Positions 37,251 to 45,857 of a DNA stretch of 64,000 nt are shown here, in pieces. The stretch comes from Alphaproteobacteria bacterium. GTDB taxonomy: Bacteria > Pseudomonadota > Alphaproteobacteria > ATCC43930 > CGMCC-115725. Numbering within the stretch: position 1 is the first letter of the stretch; every line of letters begins with the position of its first letter. Where the stretch lies: contig JAGWON010000017.1 of assembly GCA_028871055.1 (NCBI GenBank), forward strand, positions 1 to 64,000, written 5' to 3'. The notes under the pieces were generated by a model. It ran no database searches and was not told the origin of the DNA. It saw only the letters and a program-made list of their open reading frames with translations. Position numbers and translations under genes: made by a program.

Positions 37251-38818
37251 GACGCCACCGTCTCGACGTAGCGCGGAAACACGCCGACGGGCTTCGGCAA
37301 TTGTGTGCCGGGCTTGAGCGGATGCGCTGCGAGCGCCTTGAAGCAGCGATGTTCGAAATCGTCGGGCACGGCGAGCTGGTCGAGCAGCTTCGCCGCCGCC
37401 TGCGGCACGAAGGGCTGCGCCAGGGTCGCCAGGTGGCGGATGGTTTCCGCCAAAACATACAGAACCGTGTCCATACGGGGCGGATCACTTTTCTTCAGTG
37501 CCCACGGCGCTTGTGAGTCTACGTAGCGATTCGCTTCGGCAACAACCGTCCAAATGAACTCCAATGCGTGGTTCAACTCTTGTGTGTCGATGCACTGTCG
37601 GACCGATGGCAGAAGACCGGCTCTCATATTTAGAAGAGACCCATCGTGATCGATGAAATTTCCGGGTGTGGGAATTTTCCCGTCGCAATTCTTGTTGATG
37701 AAGCTCAGCACGCGCTGCGCCAGATTGCCGAAATCGTTGGCGAGATCGCCGTTGATGCGGCCGACCACGGCGCGGTGCGAAAAATCGCCGTCGGATCCGA
37801 ACGGAAGCTCGCGCAGCATGAAATAGCGCACCGCATCGATGCCGTACTGGTCGACGAGATGCTGCGGCGCGATGAAGTTGCCGAGCGATTTCGACATCTT
37901 CTGGCCCTCGACCGTCCACCAGCCGTGCGCGAAGACGCGCTTGGGCAAGGCGAGGCCCGCCGCCGCTAGGAATGCCGGCCAGTAGACGCAATGGAAGCGC
38001 ACGATGTCCTTGCCGACGACATGGATGTCGGCCGGCCAGAACGTCTTGAAGTCGGCGCTCGCCGTTTCGGGATAGCCGACCGCCGTCAGGTAATTGGTCA
38101 GCGCGTCGAGCCAGACATACATCACATGCTTGGGATCGCCCGGCACGGGCACGCCCCAGCTGAAGCTGGTGCGCGAGATCGACAGGTCGGTGAGTCCGCC
38201 CTTGACGAAGCTCGTCACCTCGTTGCGCCGCGATGCCGGCGCGATGAAATCGGGATTGCGCGTGTAGTGATCGAGCAGCCAGTCCTGCCAGTCGGACAGC
38301 CGGAAGAAGTAGCTCGGCTCCTCGACCCATTCGACCTCCGCGCCCGATGGCGCGCGCTTCGTGCCATTCGGGCCGGTGGTCAGTTCGTCCTCGCCGTAGA
38401 ATGCCTCGTCGCGCACCGCGTACCAGCCGGCATACTTGCCGAGATAGAGGTTGTCGCGGCCCTTGGGCGATTTGCTCTTGGCGATCGCCTGCCAGATCGC
38501 CTGACTCGCCGAGGCGTGGCGCGGTTCGGTGGTGCGGATGAACTGGTCGTTCGAGACGTTCATCAGCCTGGTCATGGTGCGGAAATTCTCTGATACCCGG
38601 TCGCAGAACGCCTGCGGATCGACGCCAGCATCGCGCGCCGATTTCGCCACCTTCTGACCGTGTTCGTCGGTGCCGGTCAGGAACAGCACGCGGTCGCCGT
38701 CGAGCCGCTTGAACCGCGCCAGCGCGTCGCAGGCGACCGACGTATAAGCGTGGCCGAGATGCGGCGAATCGTTGACGTAATAGATCGGCGTCGTGATGTA
38801 GAACGTCGCGCCGGTCAT
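37247..38818 (-). CDS. metG: Methionyl-tRNA synthetase
   Basis: A class I aminoacyl-tRNA synthetase of 523 residues, the short form without a C-terminal tRNA-binding (EMAP) domain. The HIGH-type motif is in YYVNDSPHLGHAYTSV, TDEHGQKV is conserved, and the KMSKS loop is intact (GQKMSKSLGNFI). The anticodon-binding helical domain ends with ETVAS. The start ATG at 38818 gives the family N-terminus MTGATFYITTPIYYVND. It follows holB by 23 bp and leads into the TPR gene. Confidence 0.96.
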   Translation of the reverse strand: MTGATFYITTPIYYVNDSPHLGHAYTSVACDALARFKRLDGDRVLFLTGTDEHGQKVAKSARDAGVDPQAFCDRVSENFRTMTRLMNVSNDQFIRTTEPRHASASQAIWQAIAKSKSPKGRDNLYLGKYAGWYAVRDEAFYGEDELTTGPNGTKRAPSGAEVEWVEEPSYFFRLSDWQDWLLDHYTRNPDFIAPASRRNEVTSFVKGGLTDLSISRTSFSWGVPVPGDPKHVMYVWLDALTNYLTAVGYPETASADFKTFWPADIHVVGKDIVRFHCVYWPAFLAAAGLALPKRVFAHGWWTVEGQKMSKSLGNFIAPQHLVDQYGIDAVRYFMLRELPFGSDGDFSHRAVVGRINGDLANDFGNLAQRVLSFINKNCDGKIPTPGNFIDHDGSLLNMRAGLLPSVRQCIDTQELNHALEFIWTVVAEANRYVDSQAPWALKKSDPPRMDTVLYVLAETIRHLATLAQPFVPQAAAKLLDQLAVPDDFEHRCFKALAAHPLKPGTQLPKPVGVFPRYVETVAS

Positions 38819-38841
38819 GCTCGGTAATCCTCTGGTGATCC

Positions 38842-39960
38842 TCAGCGCACCGCGTCTTCGAGCGCGAAGAAGGCGTCGAGGACCACGGCCTTCCGGTCGA
38901 GCTCGATGCCGTCGGCCGCGGCGAAGAGCTGGCCGATCCGGCGCCACAGCTCGACCCAGTGCGCCGGGCTGCGGTGCGCGGCGAGCCGCGCCAGAATCAC
39001 GCGCTCGGACGGCGAAGCCGCCGGCTCGCGCCCCAGCCCGAGCATCGCCGTCGCCGCCACTGCGCGCGGCAATAAATCCGCGAGCAGCCGGAATCCCGAG
39101 CCCTCGCCTCGCACCAGCTTTTCCGCAAAAGCATGTAGCGATTCGCCGGGCAGTTTCGGCAAGCCGCCCAGAAGGTCGAACAGGCCATGCTGTACGGCAA
39201 GCCCGTCCTGCGCGGCCAGACTCCGGGCGCGCCCGATCGAGCCGCCGGCGAGTTGCGCCAAGGTTGCGGCATCGTCGGCGCCGAACCCGGGCATATAGCG
39301 TCTAATTGCTGCAACAACAGTATCTTGCGGCAGCCCATTCATATATAGGATGCGGCAGCGTGAGCGGATGGTAGGGAGCAACCGGCCGGGGCTCTCGCTC
39401 GTCAGGAACAGCACCGCGCGCTTCGGCGGTTCCTCAAGAACCTTTAGTAAGGCATTGGCAGCATTACGATTCATGTCGTCGGCGCCGTCGACGATGACGA
39501 CCCGCCAAGCGCCCTGCGAGGGTGTCAGATGGAGGAAAGCGGCGGTGGCACGGGCGTCGTCGACGACAATCTCGCTGCGCAGGCGCTTGCGCTTCTCGTC
39601 CCAGCCGCGCTCGACCACCAGCAGATCCGGATGGGCGCCGGACGCCACCAGCCGGAACGCCGGGTGATCCGGTGCGATCGTCAGCGCGGTTGGCGGCGCC
39701 ATGTCACCGAGCAGCCCGCCGGCTTCTTGCTGCGCCAGCAGAAACCGCGCGGCGCGAAAGGCGAAGCTGGCCTTGCCGACGCCAGCCGGCCCGGCCACCA
39801 GCCAGGCATGCGGTAGGCGGCGGGCATTGTAGGCGGCCAGGAACGCCGCTTCGGCCGCTTCGTGGCCGATCAGCTCGGGATTCTCGCGCGGCAATGGCAA
39901 AGCCAGCGTCCCCTCGCCCGCCTCCTCGGCCTCCGGCACGCTGAAATCGTCTTCGCTCAT
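38842..39960 (-). CDS. holB: DNA polymerase III delta' subunit
   Basis: A clamp-loader subunit of 372 residues. The N-terminal AAA+ domain reads LIGHEAAEAAFLAAYNARRLPHAWL, then the P-loop GPAGVGKASF. VIVDGADDMNRNAANALLKVLEEPP is the conserved Walker B/sensor region, followed by the RSRCR (SRC) motif. The alpha-helical C-terminal domain is diverged, as usual in this clade. The start ATG is 8 bp after the tmk stop; order dacA-tmk-holB-metG is conserved in alphaproteobacteria. Confidence 0.93.
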   Translation of the reverse strand: MSEDDFSVPEAEEAGEGTLALPLPRENPELIGHEAAEAAFLAAYNARRLPHAWLVAGPAGVGKASFAFRAARFLLAQQEAGGLLGDMAPPTALTIAPDHPAFRLVASGAHPDLLVVERGWDEKRKRLRSEIVVDDARATAAFLHLTPSQGAWRVVIVDGADDMNRNAANALLKVLEEPPKRAVLFLTSESPGRLLPTIRSRCRILYMNGLPQDTVVAAIRRYMPGFGADDAATLAQLAGGSIGRARSLAAQDGLAVQHGLFDLLGGLPKLPGESLHAFAEKLVRGEGSGFRLLADLLPRAVAATAMLGLGREPAASPSERVILARLAAHRSPAHWVELWRRIGQLFAAADGIELDRKAVVLDAFFALEDAVR

Positions 39961-39967
39961 CGCGTCA

Positions 39968-40609
39968 TCATAGCCCAACGCCGAGCCGGTCGCGCACCGA
40001 AGCGACCACGGCACGGCGCACCGATTCGATATCGCCGGTGGCGTCGATCAACACGCAGCGTTCGGGCGCGTGCTGCGCAATCGCCAGGAAGCCCTGGCGC
40101 ATGCGCTCGTGGAAATCGCGGCCCATGCGCTCGAACCGATTTCGGTCGCTGGCGCGCTTGAGGCCGACCTCGACCGGCAGATCGAGGATCAGCGTCAGAT
40201 CGGGATGAAATCCCTGACAGACGAAGCGATGCAGCTCGCGCAGATGCTCGAGCGACAGACCGTGGCCGAAACCCTGATAGGCCAGGGTCGAATCGGCAAA
40301 ACGGTCGCACACCACCCACCGTCCGGACTCGAGCGCCGGCCGGATGACCCGCACCACATGGTCGCGGCGCGCCGCGACGACCAGCAGCGCCTCGGTCTCG
40401 GCGTCCCAGGCATCCGGGCCGCCGCCGAGCAGCAGCGTGCGGATCGCCTCGGCGCCGGGTGAGCCGCCGGGCTCGCGCGTCGCCAGCGCGTCGATGCCGG
40501 CGCGTTTGAGCGCGTCGACGAGCAGCCGTGCCTGGGTCGATTTGCCCGCACCCTCGCCGCCTTCGAAGGTGATGAAGCGGCCGCCGGGTTTTGCCGCGTC
40601 CGCGTTCAG
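39968..40609 (-). CDS. tmk: Thymidylate kinase (CTG start)
   Basis: Phosphorylates dTMP to dTDP; 213 residues. P-loop FEGGEGAGKSTQ, DR motif ATREPGGSPGAEAIR, CDRFADSTLAYQGFGHG and DLTLILDLPVEVGLKRA are all in place. No ATG, GTG or TTG occurs in frame near the required N-terminus. The only sensible start is a CTG at 40609 that overlaps the dacA stop as CTGA, exactly where an ATGA junction would be expected. This is a rare initiation codon, probably sustained by translational coupling. Function is certain; the start is inferred. Confidence 0.93.
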   Translation of the reverse strand: MNADAAKPGGRFITFEGGEGAGKSTQARLLVDALKRAGIDALATREPGGSPGAEAIRTLLLGGGPDAWDAETEALLVVAARRDHVVRVIRPALESGRWVVCDRFADSTLAYQGFGHGLSLEHLRELHRFVCQGFHPDLTLILDLPVEVGLKRASDRNRFERMGRDFHERMRQGFLAIAQHAPERCVLIDATGDIESVRRAVVASVRDRLGVGL

Positions 40610-41760
40610 TTGTGCCGCCCGAACAGCAGATAACCGGCGGTGAATGCCATGCGGCCGAAGACGCCGAGACGGGGCACCGACCGCGTCGCCACCAACGGCG
40701 CCTCGACCGGCGCGGTATCGGGCGCCGACACCAGCAGCTTGCCGACCGTCTGGCCCGGCGCCACCGGCGCCGCGGTCGGCCCGTCGTAGACGGCGGTGAC
40801 CTGCAGGTCGGAGCGATCGCTGCGCGGCAACGTGACGACGACGTCGTGCGCCGCCGCTACGGGGACTTGCGCCTGCTGGCCCAGCCAGACCGGCGCCTGG
40901 TCGATGATCGCGCCGGCTTTGGCGATGGCGTAGTCGTCGAACTCGCGGAAGGCCCAGTCCATGACCACACGGCCCTGATCGGCACGCTCCTGCATCCTGT
41001 TCATGCCGGCGAGCACCTCGATGATGCGGCGGCCGTTGCGCAGCGCCGATGCGGCCAGGCAATAACCCGCCTCGTCGGTATGGCCGGTCTTGAGTCCGTC
41101 GACCGTCGGATCGGTGTAGAGCAGCGGGTTGCGGTTGCCCTGCTTGATGCCGTTGAAGGTGAACTCCTTCTCGGCGTCGTAGTGATAGTACTCAGGAAAG
41201 TCGGTGATCAGGTGGCGCGCCAGGATCGCGAGGTCGCGCGTCGTCATGTACTCGTCCGGATCGGGCAGACCGTCGACGTTGGCGAAGTGGCTGCCGGTGA
41301 GGCCAAGCTCCTTCGCCTTCTGATTCATCAGCGTGACGAAGGCGTCGGTACTGCCGGCGAGGCCTTCGGCCAACACGATGCAGGCGTCGTTGCCCGACTG
41401 CACGATCATGCCGCGCAGCAGATCCTCGACCCGGATCTTGCCACCGAGCGGCACGAACATCTTCGAGCCCTGGGTGCGCCATGCCTTTTCGCTCACCGGC
41501 AGCATGTCGTTGAGCGTCACGCGCCCGGATTTCAGATACGAAAAGACGATGTACTCGGTCATCAACTTGCTCATCGACGCGGGCGGAATGTGCTCCTCGC
41601 CGTTCTTGTCGAGCAGCACGGCGCCGGTATTGACGTCGATGACGTAAGCGTTGCGGGCGGTGGTGTCGATCGTCGGCATCGCCGCGTGCGCCGGCGGCTG
41701 CCACGGCAGCAGACAGGGAACGGCGACGACGGCGGCAGCGGCAAAGCGAGTCAGATTCAT
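40606..41760 (-). CDS. dacA: D-alanyl-D-alanine carboxypeptidase (PBP5-type)
   Basis: A low-molecular-weight penicillin-binding protein (384 residues) that trims the terminal D-Ala from peptidoglycan stem peptides in the periplasm. A signal peptide lies at the start (AAAAVVAVPCLLPWQPPAHA). The active-site triad is SxxK in PASMSKL, SGN in VQSGNDAC and KTG in DGLKTGHTDEAGYC. A PBP5 C-terminal beta-domain and a C-terminal amphipathic/hydrophobic anchor (GRMAFTAGYLLFG) follow. Its stop overlaps the tmk start. Confidence 0.95.
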   Translation of the reverse strand: MNLTRFAAAAVVAVPCLLPWQPPAHAAMPTIDTTARNAYVIDVNTGAVLLDKNGEEHIPPASMSKLMTEYIVFSYLKSGRVTLNDMLPVSEKAWRTQGSKMFVPLGGKIRVEDLLRGMIVQSGNDACIVLAEGLAGSTDAFVTLMNQKAKELGLTGSHFANVDGLPDPDEYMTTRDLAILARHLITDFPEYYHYDAEKEFTFNGIKQGNRNPLLYTDPTVDGLKTGHTDEAGYCLAASALRNGRRIIEVLAGMNRMQERADQGRVVMDWAFREFDDYAIAKAGAIIDQAPVWLGQQAQVPVAAAHDVVVTLPRSDRSDLQVTAVYDGPTAAPVAPGQTVGKLLVSAPDTAPVEAPLVATRSVPRLGVFGRMAFTAGYLLFGRHN

Positions 41761-41871
41761 CGCGGGCTCACGGGGGTTGGCGGCGGAACGGCGCACAGCA
41801 TACCGGGAAACGCGGCGAAATCCACGACCGCCTGCGCCGCATCCGCGGCGCGGCCGAGCGTTGTCGCCGCC

Positions 41872-42864
41872 CTACCGGTCGAAGGCGAGACGCGCTTGCG
41901 TTACGCCGCTCTTGATGACGTCGCCGAGCAGGCGGTCGGCCTCGTTCGTCGTCGCGATCGGACCGAGCCGCACGCGGTAGACATTCACGCCGCCGATCCG
42001 CGCGGTATCGACTTTCACGGTGCCGAACCGAACGAGCCGGGCCTTGAGGCGCTTAGCATTCTCGATGCGCGTGAACGCGCCGGCCTGGATGTACATCTTG
42101 GCGCCGCCGGCCGCTGGCGCCTTGATCAGATGAGGCTCGGGCGTCGCTGCCTCGGCGGAGGTGACCAAGGCGAGGCGCGACGTGGCGGCGCGCGGCTTCG
42201 GCGCGACCGATGCGGCGGGTGTTGCGGCGGACGACGGAGCCGCGCTGGCCGGCGGCGACGTCAGGGTCTGCGCGCTGACCGGCGTCACCGGTTCGGCGGC
42301 GGCCAGCTGCGTCGGCGGCTCGACGCCCGGTCCGCCGTTGCGCTGCGCCAGCAGCTGCGCCTGCAGTGTCGGTTGCCGCAACAGCGTGACGCGCACCCGG
42401 GCAGTGCCGGCGCTCTCGAAGCCGAGCAGCTGTGCCGCGCGGCGCGACACGTCGAGGATCCGATCACGCGCATACGGGCCGCGGTCGTTGATGCGCAACT
42501 GAACGGTCCGGCCGTTGGCTAGGTTGGTCACCTGCACGACGCTCGGCAGCGGCAGCGTGCGATGCGCCGCGGTCAGCGCGTTCATGTCGAAGCGCTCGCC
42601 GTTGGCCGTGTATTGTCCGTGAAAATCCGGTCCGTACCACGAAGCGACGCCGGTTTGGTCGTAGTTCCAATTGACCGCCGGGTAATACCAGGCGCCGCCG
42701 ATCTGGTACGGCTTGCCGATCTTGTACAAGCCGTTGGCGTTGGACGCCGCCGCGTTCTCGCCGCCGCCGCGCGTGCCGCAGCCGGCGAGCGCAAGCGCGA
42801 GCACGCCCAGGACGACGGTCATCCCGGCGATGTATTGAATTTTATCGAATCTCGAGTTCCCCAC
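41872..42864 (-). CDS. rlpA: Septal-ring lytic transglycosylase RlpA family lipoprotein with SPOR domain
   Basis: An exported lipoprotein of 330 residues. The lipobox is LALALAGC within the first 30 residues. A double-psi beta-barrel domain (about residues 70-160) has ASWYGPDFHGQYTANGERFD and NDRGPYARDRILDVSRRAAQ with its catalytic-type Asp. A low-complexity Pro/Ala linker follows, then a C-terminal SPOR domain (MYIQAGAFTRIENAKRLKAR) that binds denuded septal glycan. It lies 18 bp after mltB on the same strand, a standard wall-remodelling pair. Confidence 0.94.
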   Translation of the reverse strand: MGNSRFDKIQYIAGMTVVLGVLALALAGCGTRGGGENAAASNANGLYKIGKPYQIGGAWYYPAVNWNYDQTGVASWYGPDFHGQYTANGERFDMNALTAAHRTLPLPSVVQVTNLANGRTVQLRINDRGPYARDRILDVSRRAAQLLGFESAGTARVRVTLLRQPTLQAQLLAQRNGGPGVEPPTQLAAAEPVTPVSAQTLTSPPASAAPSSAATPAASVAPKPRAATSRLALVTSAEAATPEPHLIKAPAAGGAKMYIQAGAFTRIENAKRLKARLVRFGTVKVDTARIGGVNVYRVRLGPIATTNEADRLLGDVIKSGVTQARLAFDR

Positions 42865-42882
42865 CGGCCGTCGAGAATATGG

Positions 42883-43884
42883 TCAATCGACCGCGTCCGC
42901 AAGATAACCGACCGCCGTGGCGAAATATGACGAATTATTCCATCTAAGAATGACGCGGAAATTGTCGAATACCAGCAGCGCCGGACCCGATTCCCCGCCC
43001 GGCTCGATGAGCGACGCCGCGATTGGCGCGTCCTGCAACGCGCCGCCGTTCGCCCGAACGAGGCCGAGCGCCGCCCATGACGCGAGCGATTTCCTCTGGC
43101 CCAGCCCGATCAGCGCCGGATCGAGGCCGCGCGGCGGCGTGACGGCGATGCCCCAGCTCTCATCCGGCCGCCAGCCGACATGCGCCAAGTAGTTGGCGAT
43201 CGAAGCGAAGACGTCGGCCTGGTTGGTCCAAATGTCCGGCGGCCGGTCGCCCGTCCAGCTCACCGCGTAGTTGAGAAAGCTCGACGGCATGAACTGGCTC
43301 TGACCCATCGCGCCGGCCCACGAGCCGGTCATCTTGCGCGGATCAACGTGCATGCGCTGGACGATAACCAGCGCATTGATCAATTCCTTGCGGAAGAAGG
43401 CACTGCGCCGCCCGTCATAAGCGAGCGTCGCGAGCGCGCCGACCTCGGAAAAATCGCCGGTGAGGCGCCCGAAGTCGCTCTCGATGCCCCAGAGCGCGAC
43501 GATGAAGCGCGGCGCCACGCCGTATTTCCGGCTCACCGCGTCGAGCAGAGCGCGGTTCTCCGCCAGCATCTCGCGTCCGCGCTCGCGCCGCGTCGGCGTG
43601 ACCACGCGGTCGATGTAGTCCTGGAAGGTGAGCGTGGTTTCGGGCTGGCGGCGATCGAGCTCGATCACGTGCGGCAGATACGCGACGCCGGCAAAGGCGC
43701 GATCGAGCGTCGCGGCGGATATGCCCTGGTGCCGCGCGTCGCGGCGCACGTCCTGAAGGAAGGCGCGGAATCCCGCCTGCCCGGCCGACGGCGCGAACGA
43801 GGCGGGTCCTTGAGCTCGCGCCGCGACGGAACAGACAAGCGCGACAATCACCACCGCGACCAGACGAATCACCATGATGCGCAT
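42883..43884 (-). CDS. mltB: Lytic murein transglycosylase, MltB family
   Basis: A peptidoglycan lytic transglycosylase of 333 residues with a signal peptide (LVAVVIVALVCSVAARA). The SLT_2 domain shows GVAPRFIVALWGIESDFGRLTG with the catalytic Glu, SWAGAMGQSQFMPSSFLNYAVSW and IANYLAHVGW. It begins the minus-strand wall/replication gene run (mltB-rlpA-dacA-tmk-holB-metG). No lipobox is evident, so it is probably soluble in the periplasm. Confidence 0.94.
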   Translation of the reverse strand: MRIMVIRLVAVVIVALVCSVAARAQGPASFAPSAGQAGFRAFLQDVRRDARHQGISAATLDRAFAGVAYLPHVIELDRRQPETTLTFQDYIDRVVTPTRRERGREMLAENRALLDAVSRKYGVAPRFIVALWGIESDFGRLTGDFSEVGALATLAYDGRRSAFFRKELINALVIVQRMHVDPRKMTGSWAGAMGQSQFMPSSFLNYAVSWTGDRPPDIWTNQADVFASIANYLAHVGWRPDESWGIAVTPPRGLDPALIGLGQRKSLASWAALGLVRANGGALQDAPIAASLIEPGGESGPALLVFDNFRVILRWNNSSYFATAVGYLADAVD

Positions 43885-43931
43885 GAATAGTCGAAGCGGG
43901 CTGCGAAAGGAAGCCGCGCCGCGTCAAACCG

Positions 43932-44804
43932 TCAGATTTTCATCGTCAGCGCCGCCGCCTTCGTGCGCATCGCCTCGGGCATCGGCACGGAGCGGCGTCC
44001 ATCGAGATCGAAATGGACGCCGGCCTGATAGAAGCGCGCGACGCGGTCGCCGCCCTTCACGTCGACGAGATCGTGGATCATGGTCAGAGACGACCGGCCG
44101 ATCGCCAGGAAGCCGCTGGTGGCGGCCACCTCCGCGCCGGCGCCGGGCTGCCACGGCGCCAGCGCCAGGCGCGTCTCGAACATCGCGAAGCCACGGCGTT
44201 CGTGCTGGATATAGGCGCCCGTCATGCCGACGGCGTTCATCAGCTGGGTGGCCGCGGTCGAGAAGCGCCGCACCTGCCCCAGCAGCGACAGGTGGCCGGT
44301 CTCGTCGATCTCCCAGCTTTTCACCCGATCACGCAGACTCGGCAGCGCGCCATGCGTCGCCGGCAGCTTCACCGGCGCGAAGGGCTCGGCGCTCGATGCG
44401 GTGGCGGCGGCCTCGAGCGTGTTCTTGAGGCCCGAGCGCATCTTGGCGTCGCGCGGCGCCAACACGTGCTCGGCCGCCGAGGCGACGCAGCCGTCGCCGG
44501 TCAGCAGCTCATGTCCCAGCCGCGCCTGGCGCTCGCGTTTGGCGCCCTCGATCGTACCGAGAACCGCGCTGCGGATGGCGATCGATTCGCCCGCCCGCAA
44601 TTCCTTGTGATAGCGGATCATCAAGCTGACGGTGCGGAAACCGCGCGTCGGTGCGAGGCGAAAAAGCACGCTGGCCGCGGCATCGCCGTAGCGCTCGCCA
44701 TAGAACGCAATGTTCATGTGGTCGAAGGCGTCGCATTCCCACGCCTCGACGTCGCCCCGATAGGTCTCGATGAAGCCGGCTGCCGTTTTCCCCTCGTCGC
44801 GCAT
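43932..44804 (-). CDS. Acyl-CoA/acyl-ACP thioesterase-like protein with two hotdog domains
   Basis: A 290-residue protein with two successive hotdog-fold halves. The first starts ETYRGDVEAWECDAFDHMNIAFYGERYGDAA, the D-x-x-x-H-MN-type thioesterase motif. The second has VKSWEIDETGHLSLLGQVRRFSTAA and RGFAMFETRLAL. The family hydrolyses acyl thioesters; the acyl chain is unknown. Start ATG at 44804 chosen as the first Met of the conserved part. It is monocistronic and divergent from the small exported protein gene. Confidence 0.82.
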   Translation of the reverse strand: MRDEGKTAAGFIETYRGDVEAWECDAFDHMNIAFYGERYGDAAASVLFRLAPTRGFRTVSLMIRYHKELRAGESIAIRSAVLGTIEGAKRERQARLGHELLTGDGCVASAAEHVLAPRDAKMRSGLKNTLEAAATASSAEPFAPVKLPATHGALPSLRDRVKSWEIDETGHLSLLGQVRRFSTAATQLMNAVGMTGAYIQHERRGFAMFETRLALAPWQPGAGAEVAATSGFLAIGRSSLTMIHDLVDVKGGDRVARFYQAGVHFDLDGRRSVPMPEAMRTKAAALTMKI

Positions 44805-45011
44805 GGCCGCGACTATGGCAGAGCGCGGGCGGGCCGCGAAGAACCACAACGGCTGGGGGCGCGGTGTTCGTGAGTGAGGGGTGCCCGCCACAGTCCTGAC
44901 ACAAATGATTTTTTTGCCACGGGGATGGAAATATATAAGCACGCTTATTAACTTGCATGACGGCCGGCCATGTCGGACGGCCGCGGCTCGAAAGGAAAAG
45001 GAGGAGCCACC

Positions 45012-45296
45012 ATGCAGACCATGAAATTTACCCGCCTCCGCGCGTTGCTGTTGGCCGGAGCGGTTGCCGTAGCGACGGCCGGCGCAGTGGCCACACCGGC
45101 GCTGGCCGATGAAGACGGTTGGCGCGGCCACGAATGGCGCGAGCACGCTTGGCGCGGCGATGATGACGACGATTGGGGCCGGCCAGCGTACTACGGCTAC
45201 AACTACGGCTACTACGCCTATCCTTACGCCTACGCCGCACCCGCGCCGGTCTATACCGCGCCGCCGGCGGTCGGCTTTTACTTCGGCATCCGCTGA
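45012..45296 (+). CDS. Small exported Tyr-rich protein
   Basis: A 94-residue protein with a typical signal peptide (LRALLLAGAVAVATAGAVATPALA) and a mature part rich in Trp, Asp and Arg, then repeated Tyr-Gly/Tyr-Ala (YYGYNYGYYAYPYAYAAPAP). Such Tyr-rich secreted peptides are frequent in alphaproteobacteria and have no known function. A strong ribosome site (AAGGAGGAG) precedes the ATG, an AT-rich -10-like stretch lies at 44931-44940, and a strong terminator follows, so it is an independent, probably well-expressed transcript. Confidence 0.75.
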   Translation: MQTMKFTRLRALLLAGAVAVATAGAVATPALADEDGWRGHEWREHAWRGDDDDDWGRPAYYGYNYGYYAYPYAYAAPAPVYTAPPAVGFYFGIR

Positions 45297-45315
45297 CGCG
45301 GAGCGCCGAAACGCA

Positions 45316-45355
45316 GCCCCGCCCTCTCGCTCCCCCGGAGGGCGGGGCTTTTTTT
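45316..45355 (+). terminator. Rho-independent terminator
   Basis: An 11-bp perfect GC-rich stem (GCCCCGCCCTC at 45316-45326 with its complement at 45338-45348) is followed directly by seven T residues. It ends the transcript of the small exported protein gene, whose stop is 20 bp upstream. Confidence 0.92.
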
Positions 45356-45418
45356 AGGGGGATCTTGGCGCGGACGTTGACGTTCACCGCCGATCACGAA
45401 ATACAGCTCGACGGTGAG

Positions 45419-45727
45419 CTACGAAACGCGATACGGCCGCGGTGCTCCGGGCTGCGGACGGCTGGTTTGCGCCATGGCCGCATGATGCTCGGCGGTGAAT
45501 GGCGGCGCGATCAGGCTACCGTCGCGCCAAGCTTGCAAGGCGACCACCTTCTCGCGGTTCTGCGTTTGCCGCGCCGCGAGCAGCGTCACGATCGACCGCC
45601 GGCTGCGCTCGAGCAGCTCGATCTCGTCGAGGTGGACGTCGCTATCGACGTCGGCGGCGCGCAATGCCTGAAGCAGATGATCGATCTCACGCAGGGATCG
45701 CCGCAAGTCGTCGGATTTCGCGATCAT
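45419..45727 (-). CDS. Small hypothetical protein, helical
   Basis: A 102-residue protein with a charged, heptad-like N-terminal half (DDLRRSLREIDHLLQALRAADVDSDVHLDEIELLERSRR) and a less ordered Pro-rich end. No membrane segment, signal or recognisable domain. The start ATG at 45727 and third-position GC bias support coding. It stands alone between two other transcripts; function unknown. Confidence 0.5.
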   Translation of the reverse strand: MIAKSDDLRRSLREIDHLLQALRAADVDSDVHLDEIELLERSRRSIVTLLAARQTQNREKVVALQAWRDGSLIAPPFTAEHHAAMAQTSRPQPGAPRPYRVS

Positions 45728-45857
45728 GGACCACCCACCCTTCCGGTCACCCAGAACGTCCGGACCGATGGTCCTGTTTTAAGAACCAAGGCCCGCGCCG
45801 GAAATTCGGATTTGTGCTTAGGGGATTTTACTTATGCGGCGCGCCCGGCGCGCCCGC

